DNA of 64,000 nt from an uncultured Clostridia bacterium (lineage in GTDB: Bacteria; Bacillota; Clostridia; TANB77; CAG-508): assembly GCA_948524275.1 (NCBI GenBank), contig CAOSLI010000003.1:62001-126000 (forward strand), in the 5' to 3' direction. The notes under the pieces were generated by a model. The model had not been told where the DNA came from. It ran no database searches and saw only the letters and a list, made by a program, of their open reading frames with translations. Positions 45,708 to 54,497 of the stretch are shown one piece after another. Both the position numbers and the translations under genes were made by a program. How positions within the stretch are numbered: the first letter of the stretch is position 1; every line of letters begins with the position of its first letter.

Positions 45708-46463
45708 CTAAAACAATCTCACAATTGAGTGAATAATACTTTCATCCAAACTTTTGATTACAATATAGTAACAATCTTCATCTTTGTAAAGATATGATTT
45801 TACTGTATCTCCATATTTTAATTCTCTTTTATACAATATTTCAACATTATTAAGTTCATCCCCATCATATATTTCGTCAGGGAGAAGTTCATAAGCGATA
45901 TTTAAATAGTTTAAGTTGTGAACATGTTTATTTAAGTCTAAATCAAATCTACGAATTCTGTAAGTATCACTGAAAATAGGTTCATTAGTTGGAATTGTAA
46001 TTTTTACAACATCATTTTTTCCAAATACAGTTTCTTCATGAAAAATATTATATACATTACAAATCTCAGGTGGCATTGAAGATATTTTTGAAGTATCAAT
46101 ATCTACTAAACACCATTTAGATGTTGCAATTGCACATAAATTATTCTGTTCATCAAATATTTTAAAATCTCTATAAAAAAAGGCTTTGCTAGCACCACTG
46201 CACCATGTTTGAACTTTAATATCTTTGTTAGCCTCAATTTTCTTTAAAACTTGCAATTTCCAACTAAGAATAACCCAAGTAAGATTATATCTTGCTACAT
46301 CAGAAAATGTAAAATGACAATATACACTATGTGCATCTGCAATATTTTCTAATATAGACAAAATAGATTTATTTGTAAGAACATCATGAGTTCCAACCTG
46401 TGAAAAATGTGTTCTATAAGTATATTCAAAGATACCATTTTCAAATTTTGAATTAGATAACAT
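45708..46463 (-). CDS. Acyl-ACP thioesterase
   Basis: Two-hotdog acyl-ACP thioesterase of the FatA/FatB-like bacterial family, 251 residues, which releases fatty acids from acyl carrier protein. The N-terminal hotdog has the helix SILSILENIADAHS and WVILSWKLQVLKK; the second begins RIRRFDLDLNKHVHNLNYLNIAYE, where the usual HVNN catalytic motif reads HVHN. That Asn-to-His change may affect activity. AGGAGGAA site; convergent with dinD, divergent from the radical SAM gene. Confidence 0.85.
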   Translation of the reverse strand: MLSNSKFENGIFEYTYRTHFSQVGTHDVLTNKSILSILENIADAHSVYCHFTFSDVARYNLTWVILSWKLQVLKKIEANKDIKVQTWCSGASKAFFYRDFKIFDEQNNLCAIATSKWCLVDIDTSKISSMPPEICNVYNIFHEETVFGKNDVVKITIPTNEPIFSDTYRIRRFDLDLNKHVHNLNYLNIAYELLPDEIYDGDELNNVEILYKRELKYGDTVKSYLYKDEDCYYIVIKSLDESIIHSIVRLF

Positions 46464-46532
46464 AAATTCCTCCTATTAATTATGTACTTAATTATAGCAC
46501 AAATTTAAAAAAAGTGTTATAATATTTTTATT

Positions 46533-47438
46533 ATGTTAGAAAAATGTAAAATTTGTCCGAGAAATTGTAATGTAAATAGAGCTTCTGGAGTAAAGGGGTA
46601 TTGCAAATGTGATGATAAGATAAAATTAGCTTTAGTATCAACACATTATTTTGAAGAACCTTGTATTAGTGGAAAAAATGGCTCTGGGACTGTATTTTTT
46701 AGTAACTGTAATTTAAACTGTATCTATTGTCAAAACTATGAAATAAGTCAAGAGAATAAAGGAGAAGTTGTTAGCATAGAAAGGCTTGCAGAGATATTTT
46801 TAGAGCAGCAGAAAAGGGGAGTAGACAATATAAATTTAGTAACACCTACAATGTACGCTAATCAAATTATAGAATCTATAAAGATAGCAAGAAATAATGG
46901 ATTAAGCATTCCTATTATATATAATTCAAATGCATATGAAAATGTAGAAACAATAAAAAGCTTAAATGGATACATAGATGTTTATTTACCAGATTTAAAA
47001 TACTATTCTAATGACATAGCATTAAAATATTCAAAAGCTCCTAATTATTTTGAAGTTGCTACAAAAGCAATAAAAGAAATGTACAAGCAAGTTGGAAAGG
47101 CACAATTTGACGAAAATGGTATTTTGCAAAAAGGGATAATCATAAGACATTTAATTTTGCCAAGCCACATCCAAAATACAAAGCATATACTAAAATGGAT
47201 AAAAGATAACATGCCAGAGGATATCATCGTAAGTGTAATGGCACAGTACTTTCCAACTTACAAAGCAAAAGAGGACAATCTTATAAATAGAAAGATTTCC
47301 CGAAGAGAGTATAAAGATGTGGAAAACTTTTTGTTTACATTAGATTTTAAAAATGGATATATGCAAGAATTAGGAGAGCACGAGGAAGAATTTGTGCCAA
47401 GGTTTGATTTTAGCAATGTTAATAAAATGTTAAAATAA
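46533..47438 (+). CDS. PflA-like radical SAM protein
   Basis: Radical SAM enzyme of 301 residues in the pyruvate-formate-lyase-activase-like group. The radical cluster motif is in FFSNCNLNCIYCQNYE; an extra N-terminal Cys set (CKICPRNCNVNRASGVKGYC) suggests auxiliary Fe-S or structural metal. The barrel includes INLVTPTMYANQI and DVYLPDLKY. Members of this family (UPF-type, near MMO1/AmmeMemoRadiSam) lack a firmly assigned substrate. The ATG at 46533 has almost no Shine-Dalgarno sequence and may belong to a leaderless-like transcript. Confidence 0.82.
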   Translation: MLEKCKICPRNCNVNRASGVKGYCKCDDKIKLALVSTHYFEEPCISGKNGSGTVFFSNCNLNCIYCQNYEISQENKGEVVSIERLAEIFLEQQKRGVDNINLVTPTMYANQIIESIKIARNNGLSIPIIYNSNAYENVETIKSLNGYIDVYLPDLKYYSNDIALKYSKAPNYFEVATKAIKEMYKQVGKAQFDENGILQKGIIIRHLILPSHIQNTKHILKWIKDNMPEDIIVSVMAQYFPTYKAKEDNLINRKISRREYKDVENFLFTLDFKNGYMQELGEHEEEFVPRFDFSNVNKMLK

Positions 47439-47548
47439 TATTACAAAAATGTAAAATTAAAAAGTTTGAATTATATTGCTAAAAGAAAGGAGATGTAGTA
47501 TATTAAAAATATATAGTACTTATGTGTGAAACAAAGGAGGAATAAATT

Positions 47549-47797
47549 ATGGAAGAAAATGAATCAAAGGTATATTCAAAAGTGCCTGCAAAGGTAACTC
47601 CATGGTCAAGTTTTAAGAGCTTTCTATTTCAAGATATAGTTTTGGAATTAACACCACACCAATCAAAGGTATTTAAAGAAGTTCATGATTTCTGGAATCA
47701 AGAAATATATTTTGATAAAGGATTTCATTTAAGACCAAGACAAGTGATAGAAGCTACAATTAATGATGAAGAACCTGAAGTTAAAGTTCAATTATAA
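47549..47797 (+). CDS. Conserved small protein of unknown function, 82 aa
   Basis: Short soluble protein, Lys/Glu/Phe rich, with TPWSSFKSFLFQDIVLELTPHQSKVFKEVHDFWNQEI in the centre and an acidic end. No membrane segment. AAAGGAGG gives strong translation and a terminator follows at once, so it is a real gene. It sits just before the glycolytic cluster. The layout suggests a small adaptor or toxin/antitoxin-sized protein, but I cannot name a family. Confidence 0.65.
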   Translation: MEENESKVYSKVPAKVTPWSSFKSFLFQDIVLELTPHQSKVFKEVHDFWNQEIYFDKGFHLRPRQVIEATINDEEPEVKVQL

Positions 47798-47803
47798 AAA
47801 TAG

Positions 47804-47845
47804 CGGACTAAAGCTAAGTAATAATGAAGCGGCAGTCCGTTTTTT
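47804..47845 (+). terminator. Terminator after small gene
   Basis: CGGACT / AGTCCG arms (47804-47809, 47834-47839) with a 24-base loop, then TTTTTT. Confidence 0.7.
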
Positions 47846-47874
47846 GAATGCAATTAAAATATTAATAAAAACTC

Positions 47875-47903
47875 TTGCATTCAAAATTAAGTTGTAATAG
47901 AAT
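47875..47903 (+). promoter_or_regulatory. Promoter for gap
   Basis: TTGCAT at 47875-47880, 17-base spacer, TAGAAT at 47898-47903, about 48 bases before the start. Confidence 0.65.
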
Positions 47904-47950
47904 AGGAATGTCGGTAAGCGGCAATAATTGATTTAAAGGAGGATTTTATT

Positions 47951-48964
47951 ATGTCAATTAAAATAGGAATTAATGGCTTTGGAAGAATAGGAAATCTAGC
48001 ATTTCAAGCTGCTTTAGAAAAATCAGATGTAGAGGTTGTAGCAATAAATGATCCATTTATTACAGCGGATTATATGGCATATATGACAAAATATGATACA
48101 ATGCATGGAAGATTTAAAGGAGAAGTTAAAGGAGAAGGAAATACATTAACTGTAAATGGAAAAGATGTAAAGGTTTACAATGAAATGGATCCACACAATG
48201 TTCCATGGGGAGCAGATGGGGTAGACTATGTATTAGAATGTTCAGGAGTATTTACAACAATGGAAAAGGCAAATGCTCACTTAGAAGCAGGAGCTAAGAA
48301 AGTTGTAATAAGTGCACCATCAAAAGATGCTCCAATGTTTGTAATGGGTGTAAATCAAGAAAAGTATGATCCATCAATGAACATAGTATCAAATGCGTCA
48401 TGTACAACAAACTGTTTAGCACCACTTGCTAAAGTTATACATGACAAATATGGAATAGTAGAAGGGTTAATGACAACTGTTCACTCAACAACAGCTACAC
48501 AAAAGACTGTTGATGGAGCTTCTAAGAAAGACTGGAGAGGTGGTAGAGCAGCAGCCGGAAATATTATACCATCATCAACAGGTGCAGCTAAAGCTGTTGG
48601 AAAAGTTATACCTGAACTTGATGGAAAACTTACAGGTATGTCATTCAGAGTACCAACATTAGATGTATCAGTAGTCGACCTTACATGTAATTTAGCAAAT
48701 CGTACAACATACGAAGATATATGTAAAACAATAAAAGAAGCAGCAGAAGGTTCTATGAAGGGAATAATTGAATATGTTGATGAAGATGTAGTTTCATCAG
48801 ACTTTTTAAATGATGAACACACATCAATATTCGATGCAAAAGCTGGAATACAGTTAACAGATACATTTGTAAAATTAGTAGCTTGGTATGATAATGAATG
48901 GGGATATGCTCATAAATTAGTTGACTTAGCTTGCTACATGGCAGAAAAAGACGGAAATAAATAA
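47951..48964 (+). CDS. gap: Glyceraldehyde-3-phosphate dehydrogenase
   Basis: NAD-dependent glycolytic enzyme converting glyceraldehyde-3-phosphate to 1,3-bisphosphoglycerate. The Rossmann start IGINGFGRIGNLAFQ, the active-site Cys in VSNASCTTNCLAPL, His in TTVHSTTATQ and the C-terminal AWYDNEWGYAHK are all intact. The 337-residue length is normal. AAAGGAGG site and its own promoter; a terminator-like hairpin separates it from pgk, so partial read-through may feed the rest of the cluster. Confidence 0.97.
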   Translation: MSIKIGINGFGRIGNLAFQAALEKSDVEVVAINDPFITADYMAYMTKYDTMHGRFKGEVKGEGNTLTVNGKDVKVYNEMDPHNVPWGADGVDYVLECSGVFTTMEKANAHLEAGAKKVVISAPSKDAPMFVMGVNQEKYDPSMNIVSNASCTTNCLAPLAKVIHDKYGIVEGLMTTVHSTTATQKTVDGASKKDWRGGRAAAGNIIPSSTGAAKAVGKVIPELDGKLTGMSFRVPTLDVSVVDLTCNLANRTTYEDICKTIKEAAEGSMKGIIEYVDEDVVSSDFLNDEHTSIFDAKAGIQLTDTFVKLVAWYDNEWGYAHKLVDLACYMAEKDGNK

Positions 48965-48982
48965 TTTAAAAATATTATAAAT

Positions 48983-49015
48983 GAAATTGTGTCACTACTG
49001 GTGGCACAATTTTTA
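48983..49015 (+). terminator. Terminator-like hairpin after gap
   Basis: AAATTGTG-CAC / GTG-CACAATTT interrupted stem followed by TTTTT. It may attenuate transcription into pgk. Confidence 0.75.
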
Positions 49016-49145
49016 AAGTGCTATAAAATATTTTGCTTAATATCTTGAAATATAATAAAAAAAGATATAAAATAAAAATGTTATAAAATCGATATAAAAG
49101 GATAACAATTATATTGATATTATAAATATACAAGGAGGTTAGTTT

Positions 49146-50333
49146 ATGAATAAAGTAACTGTAAAAGATTTAGATGTAAATGGAAAGAAAGTGCTATTAA
49201 GATGTGATTTTAATGTACCACTTACAGAAGATGGTGTAATCACTGATAAAACAAGAATTATAGCAGCACTTCCAACAATTCAATTTTTATTAGATAGAAA
49301 TAGCAAGGTAATACTTTGCTCACATTTAGGCAGACCAAAGGGAGAGGTTAAACCAGAGTTTTCACTAGCACCTGTTGCAAAAGAATTATCAGTGCAATTA
49401 GGAAGAGAAGTTAAACTTGCAAAAGATGTTACAGGTGAAAGTGCAAAAGAACTAACAAGCAACATGAAAGAAGGAGATGTAGTTCTTCTTGAAAATGTTA
49501 GATTTGACCCAAGAGAAGAGAAAAATGATGAATCTTTAAGCAAAGAATTTGCATCATTAGCAGAAGTATATGTAAATGATGCTTTTGGAACATGTCATAG
49601 AGCACATTCATCTACAGCTGGAGTTGCAGCATTTTTACCAGCAGGATGTGGATTCTTAATAGAAAAAGAACTTAAAGTATTAGGAGATGCTTTAAATAAT
49701 CCAACAAGACCATTTGTAGCAATACTTGGAGGAAAGAAGGTATCAGATAAAATTGGCGTAATTGATAGCTTATTAGATAAAGTTGATACACTTCTAATTG
49801 GTGGTGGAATGGCATATACATTCTTTAAAGCACAAGGATATAGCGTAGGAAATTCAATTTGCGAACTAGATAAACTTGATTTAGCAACAAGTCTAATGGA
49901 AAAGGCTAAAGCAAAAGGCGTAAAAATGATTCTTCCAGTTGACAATAAATTAGGAAGAGAATTTTCACCTACAACAGAAACAATGTATGCAAAATATACA
50001 GAACTTCCAGATGATTGGGAAGGATTTGATATTGGTCCTGAAACAATAGAAATATTTAAGAAAGAACTACAAGGAGCTAAAACAGTTCTATGGAATGGAC
50101 CTGTTGGGGTTTCAGAGTTTGATATATTTGCAGAAGGAACAAAGCAAATAGCAAATTGTTTAGCAGAATTAAATGATTGTACAACAATTATAGGCGGGGG
50201 AGACTCAGCAGCAGCAGTTACTAAATTTGGATTAGGAGATAAGATGTCTCACATATCAACAGGTGGTGGAGCATCACTTGAATTCATCGAAGGAAAGAAA
50301 CTTCCAGGAATAGAATGTATACCTAACAAATAA
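49146..50333 (+). CDS. pgk: Phosphoglycerate kinase
   Basis: Makes ATP from 1,3-bisphosphoglycerate. The N-terminal substrate domain has LLRCDFNVPL and LCSHLGRPKGEV; the hinge and nucleotide domain have AILGGKKVSDKIGVI, LWNGPVGV and the C-terminal GGGDSAAAV with HISTGGGASLEF. 395 residues, complete. AAGGAGG site. Second gene of the gap-pgk-tpiA-gpmI cluster; about 180 AT-rich bases precede it, holding the hairpin after gap. Confidence 0.97.
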   Translation: MNKVTVKDLDVNGKKVLLRCDFNVPLTEDGVITDKTRIIAALPTIQFLLDRNSKVILCSHLGRPKGEVKPEFSLAPVAKELSVQLGREVKLAKDVTGESAKELTSNMKEGDVVLLENVRFDPREEKNDESLSKEFASLAEVYVNDAFGTCHRAHSSTAGVAAFLPAGCGFLIEKELKVLGDALNNPTRPFVAILGGKKVSDKIGVIDSLLDKVDTLLIGGGMAYTFFKAQGYSVGNSICELDKLDLATSLMEKAKAKGVKMILPVDNKLGREFSPTTETMYAKYTELPDDWEGFDIGPETIEIFKKELQGAKTVLWNGPVGVSEFDIFAEGTKQIANCLAELNDCTTIIGGGDSAAAVTKFGLGDKMSHISTGGGASLEFIEGKKLPGIECIPNK

Positions 50334-50341
50334 TTTTAAGT

Positions 50342-50370
50342 CAACCAAAAAGGACCGTCCCTCTTGGTTG
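50342..50370 (+). repeat. 29-bp palindromic intergenic repeat, copy 2
   Basis: Identical to the copy at 769-797. It fills the short pgk-tpiA gap and ends two bases before the AAGGAG ribosome binding site of tpiA. Confidence 0.9.
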
Positions 50371-50384
50371 AAAAGGAGAAATTT

Positions 50385-51128
50385 ATGAGAAGAAAAGTAA
50401 TTGCGGGAAATTGGAAAATGAATATGCTTCCAAATGAAGCAATAGATTTTGTAAATGCATTGGCACCACTTGTAAAGGATAGCAAGAATGAAGTGATAAT
50501 TTGTGTGCCATTTACAGATTTATTTTACACATTACTTACAGTGCAAGATACCAATATTCATGTTGGAGCGCAAAACATGCACTGGAAAGAAAATGGCGCA
50601 TACACAGGTGAAGTATCAGCAGATATGCTTAAATGCATAAATGTAGAATATGTTATAATTGGACATTCAGAAAGAAGACAGTATTTTAATGAAACTGATG
50701 AAACAGTCAACTTAAAAGTTAAGCAATCTCTAGCTAAAGGTTTAAAACCAATAGTATGTGTAGGAGAGAGCTTAGAAGAAAAAGAAGCAGGAAAAACTAT
50801 AGAAGTTATAACATCACAAATTTCAAAAGCATTAGATGGATTGACATTAGACGATTTAAGTAATACAATAGTAGCATATGAACCTATTTGGGCTATTGGA
50901 ACAGGAAAAACAGCAACAGCAGATGACGCAAATGACAGCATAAAGGCAATTAGAAATGAAATCAAAAGTAAATTTGGTACTGATGATATTTCAATTCTTT
51001 ATGGTGGAAGCGTTAAGGCTGAAAATGCGAAAGAACTGTTTACAATGTCTGATATAGATGGGGGATTAGTTGGAGGAGCAAGCTTAAAAGCTGATTCTTT
51101 CAGTAAAATAGTAAACTTTGATAAATAA
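50385..51128 (+). CDS. tpiA: Triose-phosphate isomerase
   Basis: TIM-barrel enzyme interconverting dihydroxyacetone phosphate and glyceraldehyde-3-phosphate. Active-site residues: Lys in RKVIAGNWKMN, His in VIIGHSERRQYF and Glu in VAYEPIWAIGTGK; phosphate loop GGSVKAENA and GGLVGGASL. 247 residues from the ATG at 50385, behind AAAAGGAG. An upstream in-frame ATG at 50364 would begin inside the palindromic repeat and adds non-family residues, so it is rejected. Confidence 0.96.
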   Translation: MRRKVIAGNWKMNMLPNEAIDFVNALAPLVKDSKNEVIICVPFTDLFYTLLTVQDTNIHVGAQNMHWKENGAYTGEVSADMLKCINVEYVIIGHSERRQYFNETDETVNLKVKQSLAKGLKPIVCVGESLEEKEAGKTIEVITSQISKALDGLTLDDLSNTIVAYEPIWAIGTGKTATADDANDSIKAIRNEIKSKFGTDDISILYGGSVKAENAKELFTMSDIDGGLVGGASLKADSFSKIVNFDK

Positions 51129-51172
51129 AAGACAAATGTAGAAGTGTAACAGGAGGAGAAAAATAATTTAAA

Positions 51173-52703
51173 ATGAGTAAAGAACTTACAATGCTAGTAA
51201 TATTAGACGGTTTTGGAAAAAATCCAAATGAAGATGGAAATGCAGTAGCAAAAGCAAAGAAGCCTAATATTGATAAACTAATGATGAGCTGTCCAACAGC
51301 AGAGGTATATGCAAGTGGAAATGCAGTAGGACTTCCAGATGGACAAATGGGAAATTCAGAAGTTGGTCACACCAATATAGGTGCTGGAAGAATAGTATAT
51401 CAAGAATTAACTAGAATAACAAAATCAATAGAAGATGGAGATTTTTTCAGTATTCCAGAGTTTATAGATGCAATTGAAAATTGCAAAAAGAACAATAGCA
51501 AGTTACATATTTTAGGACTTCTATCTGATGGTGGAGTACATAGTCATGAAAGACATTTATATGCACTTTTAGAACTTGCAAAACGTAAAGATTTAGAAGA
51601 TGTATATGTACACTGCTTTATGGATGGAAGAGATACCCTCCCAGCTTCAGGAGAAGGATATCTTCAAAAGCTAGAAGAAAAAATGAAAGAAAAAGGTGTT
51701 GGAAAAATAGCTTCAATCTCAGGAAGATTTTATAGTATGGATAGAGATAAGAGATGGCAAAGAGTACAAAAATGCTATGATGCTTTAGTAAATGGTGAAG
51801 GTGAAAAAGACAATTCTGCAATCCAAGCTATAGAAAGTTCTTATCAAAAAGAAATTTTTGATGAGTTTGTAGAACCAACAGTTATAATGAATGGCGATAA
51901 ACCAGTAGCTACAATAGAAGATGGAGATTCAGTTATATTCTTTAACTTTAGACCTGATAGAGCAAGAGAAATTACAAGAGCATTAATTGACCCACAATTT
52001 GATGGATTTGAAACAAAGAAAATGAACTTAAATTTTGTTAGTATGACACAGTATGATGAAACAATGCCAAATGTAAATGTTGCATTTAAGCCACAAAAGC
52101 TAGTAAATACTTTTGGAGAATACATAGCAAATAAAGGATTAAAACAATTAAGAATAGCGGAAACAGAGAAATATGCACATGTAACATTTTTCTTCAATGG
52201 TGGAGAAGAGAAGCAATATGAAGGAGAGGACAGAATTTTAGTTCCTTCACCAAAAGTTGAAACATATGATTTAAAGCCAGAGATGAGCGCATATGAGGTT
52301 ACTGAAAAGGTAGTAGAAGCAATTGAAAGTGAAAAATACGATAACATTATCTTAAACTTTGCAAACCCAGACATGGTAGGACATACAGGAAATCAGGAAG
52401 CGGCTGAAAAAGCAATTGAAGCTGTTGACGAATGCATACGGAAAAATAATAAATGCACTTTCTAAACATAATGGCAAAGCCTTAATTACAGCAGATCATG
52501 GAAATGCAGAGCAAATGATAGATTACAAAACAGGAGAACCATTCACGTCACATACAACAAATCCAGTTCCAATAATTCTATATGGAATGGAAGATGTACG
52601 TATAAAAGATGGTAAGCTTGCAGACTTAGCGCCAACAATGCTTGACATGATGGGACTAGAAAAGCCAGGAGAAATGACAGGAGAAAGTCTACTTGTAAAA
52701 TAG
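51173..52703 (+). CDS. gpmI: Cofactor-independent phosphoglycerate mutase, needs +1 shift at CGG
   Basis: Mn-dependent iPGM that interconverts 3- and 2-phosphoglycerate. The N-terminus LTMLVILDGFG has the first metal Asp, QMGNSEVGHTNIGAG holds the catalytic Ser; NPDMVGHTGN follows in the phosphatase domain. Codon 423 is CGG. Zero frame ends 8 codons later (52465), before ADHGNAEQM, which carries metal ligands essential for activity. Skipping the C restores ECIGKIINALSKHNGKALITADHGNAE and runs to 52703, total 509 residues, typical for iPGM. As gpmI is glycolytic, loss of this function would be severe unless a second mutase exists. Confidence 0.95.
52439..52441 (+). other. CGG +1 shift site in gpmI
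   Basis: Context ATA CGG AAA. Skipping C gives GGA AAA ATA ATA (GKII), normal iPGM sequence, and restores the metal-binding ADHGNAE. Confidence 0.95.
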
Positions 52704-52724
52704 AAATAAGTGAGGTAATAAATT

Positions 52725-53291
52725 TTGCAGGATATGATTTACAGTTTATATAATGATATATATACTTCATTAAATAAGCTCATACCAGAGAATTGGGAAA
52801 AAATTTATCTCTATGCATCTGTACTAGATTCTAATGATAGAGGTGAAATGTATTTTTACTATTTACCTAAAAAATTTATAAAAGCAAAACCAATAAATTG
52901 CTATGAAATAGCTGGAAAATTTGGGCTAGATGAAAATGAATACAATGAAGCATTATTTAAATTATATGAAAAAATTAGAAAAATAAAATGGATAACTAAA
53001 GAAAACTGGACAAATGTCACAACAATTATTGATAAGAAATTGTTTACGATTGAATACCATTACAATAATTTAAGAAATTCAAGATATACAGATGAAGAAA
53101 GGCATTTAATATGGTGCCATAAATATTTGGGATTATCTATGGATAGCTTAAATAAGCACAGGCAAGATTTAGTTATAAATTATGAAGAAGAATCAAGTTT
53201 TAAACCAACAGTAATAGTTGAAAGTCTTGATAAAATAAAAAGTGCAAAAACAGTTGAGCATCAAGTAAGAAACCCAATATTAAAATGTTAA
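52725..53291 (+). CDS. YezG-family immunity (antitoxin) protein
   Basis: 188-residue cytoplasmic protein of the YezG/DUF600-like immunity family that protects against secreted LXG-type toxins such as Bacillus YeeF. Signature features: LYNDIYTSLNKLIPENWEKIYLYA, EMYFYYLPKK, KENWTNVTTIIDKKLFTIEYHYNNL and ERHLIWCHKYLGL. No toxin gene is in the window, so it may be an orphan defence against neighbours. TTG start at 52725 behind GTGAGG. It directly follows gpmI. Confidence 0.78.
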   Translation: MQDMIYSLYNDIYTSLNKLIPENWEKIYLYASVLDSNDRGEMYFYYLPKKFIKAKPINCYEIAGKFGLDENEYNEALFKLYEKIRKIKWITKENWTNVTTIIDKKLFTIEYHYNNLRNSRYTDEERHLIWCHKYLGLSMDSLNKHRQDLVINYEEESSFKPTVIVESLDKIKSAKTVEHQVRNPILKC

Positions 53292-53299
53292 ATAATTTT

Positions 53300-53328
53300 C
53301 AACCAAAAAGGACCGTCCCTCTTGGTTG
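53300..53328 (+). repeat. 29-bp palindromic intergenic repeat, copy 3
   Basis: Identical to the copies at 769 and 50342, ending seven bases before AAGGAAGG of the following gene. Confidence 0.9.
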
Positions 53329-53349
53329 AGCGAAAGGAAGGAACAAAAA

Positions 53350-54042
53350 ATGAATTATTCAAAAGAAGTAGAAAATATGTGTGTAGTAAAAAAAGGTGTT
53401 GACCATGGACCAGCTCCAATTCCAGAAGAAGGTAAATGGGTTAAAGCTAAGGAGATAAAAGATATATCAGGTTTTACACATGGTATAGGATGGTGTGCAC
53501 CACAACAAGGAGCTTGTAAATTAACTCTTAATATTAAAGAAGGAATTATCCAAGAAGCATTAGTTGAAACAATAGGATGTTCAGGAATGACACATTCAGC
53601 AGCTATGGCTGGAGAAATCTTAGTAGGAAAAACAATATTAGAAGCATTAAACACAGACTTAGTTTGTGATGCTATCAATACTGCTATGAGAGAATTATTT
53701 TTACAAATAGTATATGGAAGAAGTCAATCAGCATTTTCTGAAGGTGGTTTAGATATAGGTGCAGGACTAGAAGACTTAGGAAAAGGACATAGAAGTCAAG
53801 TAGGAACAATCTACTCAAGCAAATTAAAAGGACCAAGATACTTAGAACTTGCAGAAGGATACATAGTTGAAATAGGATTAGACAAAGATGACCAAATTAT
53901 TGGTTATAAATATGTTAATTTAGGAAAAATGATGGAAAACATCAAAAAAGGAATTGAACCAATGGAAGCTATTGAAAAGGCATCAGGAACATATGGAAGA
54001 TTTGCTGAAGCTGTTAAGAAGATTGACCCAAGAAAAGAATAA
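53350..54042 (+). CDS. IscU/NifU-like Fe-S cluster scaffold
   Basis: 230-residue protein with an IscU/NifU-N-like fold, probably assembling Fe-S clusters together with the GGGtGRT protein at 54971, a pairing seen in anaerobes. Candidate ligands are the cysteines in GIGWCAPQQGACKL, ETIGCSGMTHSAAM and LVCDAI; the ETIGC-G pattern corresponds to the cluster-binding region of IscU. The start ATG at 53350 has AAGGAAGG; an in-frame start at 53326 lies in the repeat. The C-terminal part (YVNLGKMMENIKKGIEP) is family-specific. Confidence 0.8.
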   Translation: MNYSKEVENMCVVKKGVDHGPAPIPEEGKWVKAKEIKDISGFTHGIGWCAPQQGACKLTLNIKEGIIQEALVETIGCSGMTHSAAMAGEILVGKTILEALNTDLVCDAINTAMRELFLQIVYGRSQSAFSEGGLDIGAGLEDLGKGHRSQVGTIYSSKLKGPRYLELAEGYIVEIGLDKDDQIIGYKYVNLGKMMENIKKGIEPMEAIEKASGTYGRFAEAVKKIDPRKE

Positions 54043-54188
54043 GTTTTTATTAAAATCAGCATCTTGCGGTGTCAAACTACATCAAAATTTTCTCAATATA
54101 CATCACGTATAATTTCAAAAATTTTGATTTGTTTTCCTAGCAATATACTAATTTTAATAAAAATTAAGTGATACAAGGAAAGAGAAGT

Positions 54189-54497
54189 ATGAACAAATTT
54201 GGTTTAGATGAAAAAGTAATTGAAAGTATTGTATCGATTTTCCAAAAGTATGATGAAGTTTAGGTTGCAAAGATATTTGGCTCAAGAGCAAGAGGCGATT
54301 ATAGAGATGGTTCTGACATTGATATAGCATTATTTGGAGAAAAACTAACTCATTCTCATAATACAAAAATATTTTATGAAATTGATGATTTATATCTTCC
54401 ATATAAGGTGGATCTAATAAATTTTAATACATTATCTATGGAAAACAAAATTCGTGAAAATATTTTAAAAGAGGGAGTTGATATATATGTCAAATAA
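54189..54497 (+). pseudogene. MNT nucleotidyltransferase (HI0073-like antitoxin) with in-frame TAG
   Basis: Minimal nucleotidyltransferase of 102 codons, antitoxin partner of the HEPN protein that follows. Pol-beta-type active site is present as KIFGSRARGDYRDGSDIDIALF (GS and DxD motifs). Codon 25 (54261-54263) is TAG, between YDEV and VAKIFGS, where relatives usually have Glu, Lys or Gln. All else is intact, and the end overlaps the HEPN gene by 11 bases. ATG at 54189 behind AAGGAAAGAGAAG. A shortened start after the stop is unlikely since no good start exists there. Decay, read-through or a single-base error. Confidence 0.75.
54261..54263 (+). other. In-frame TAG in MNT gene
   Basis: Single amber codon in an otherwise open 102-codon frame, 12 codons before the GS motif. 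Confidence 0.7.

Noticed and set aside
45452..54263. General TAG reassignment to an amino acid
   Set aside because: TAG is the plausible natural stop of several genes here (for example those ending at 7206, 17928, 30918, 31786, 36443 and 52703), so only the two lone in-frame TAG codons need another explanation.
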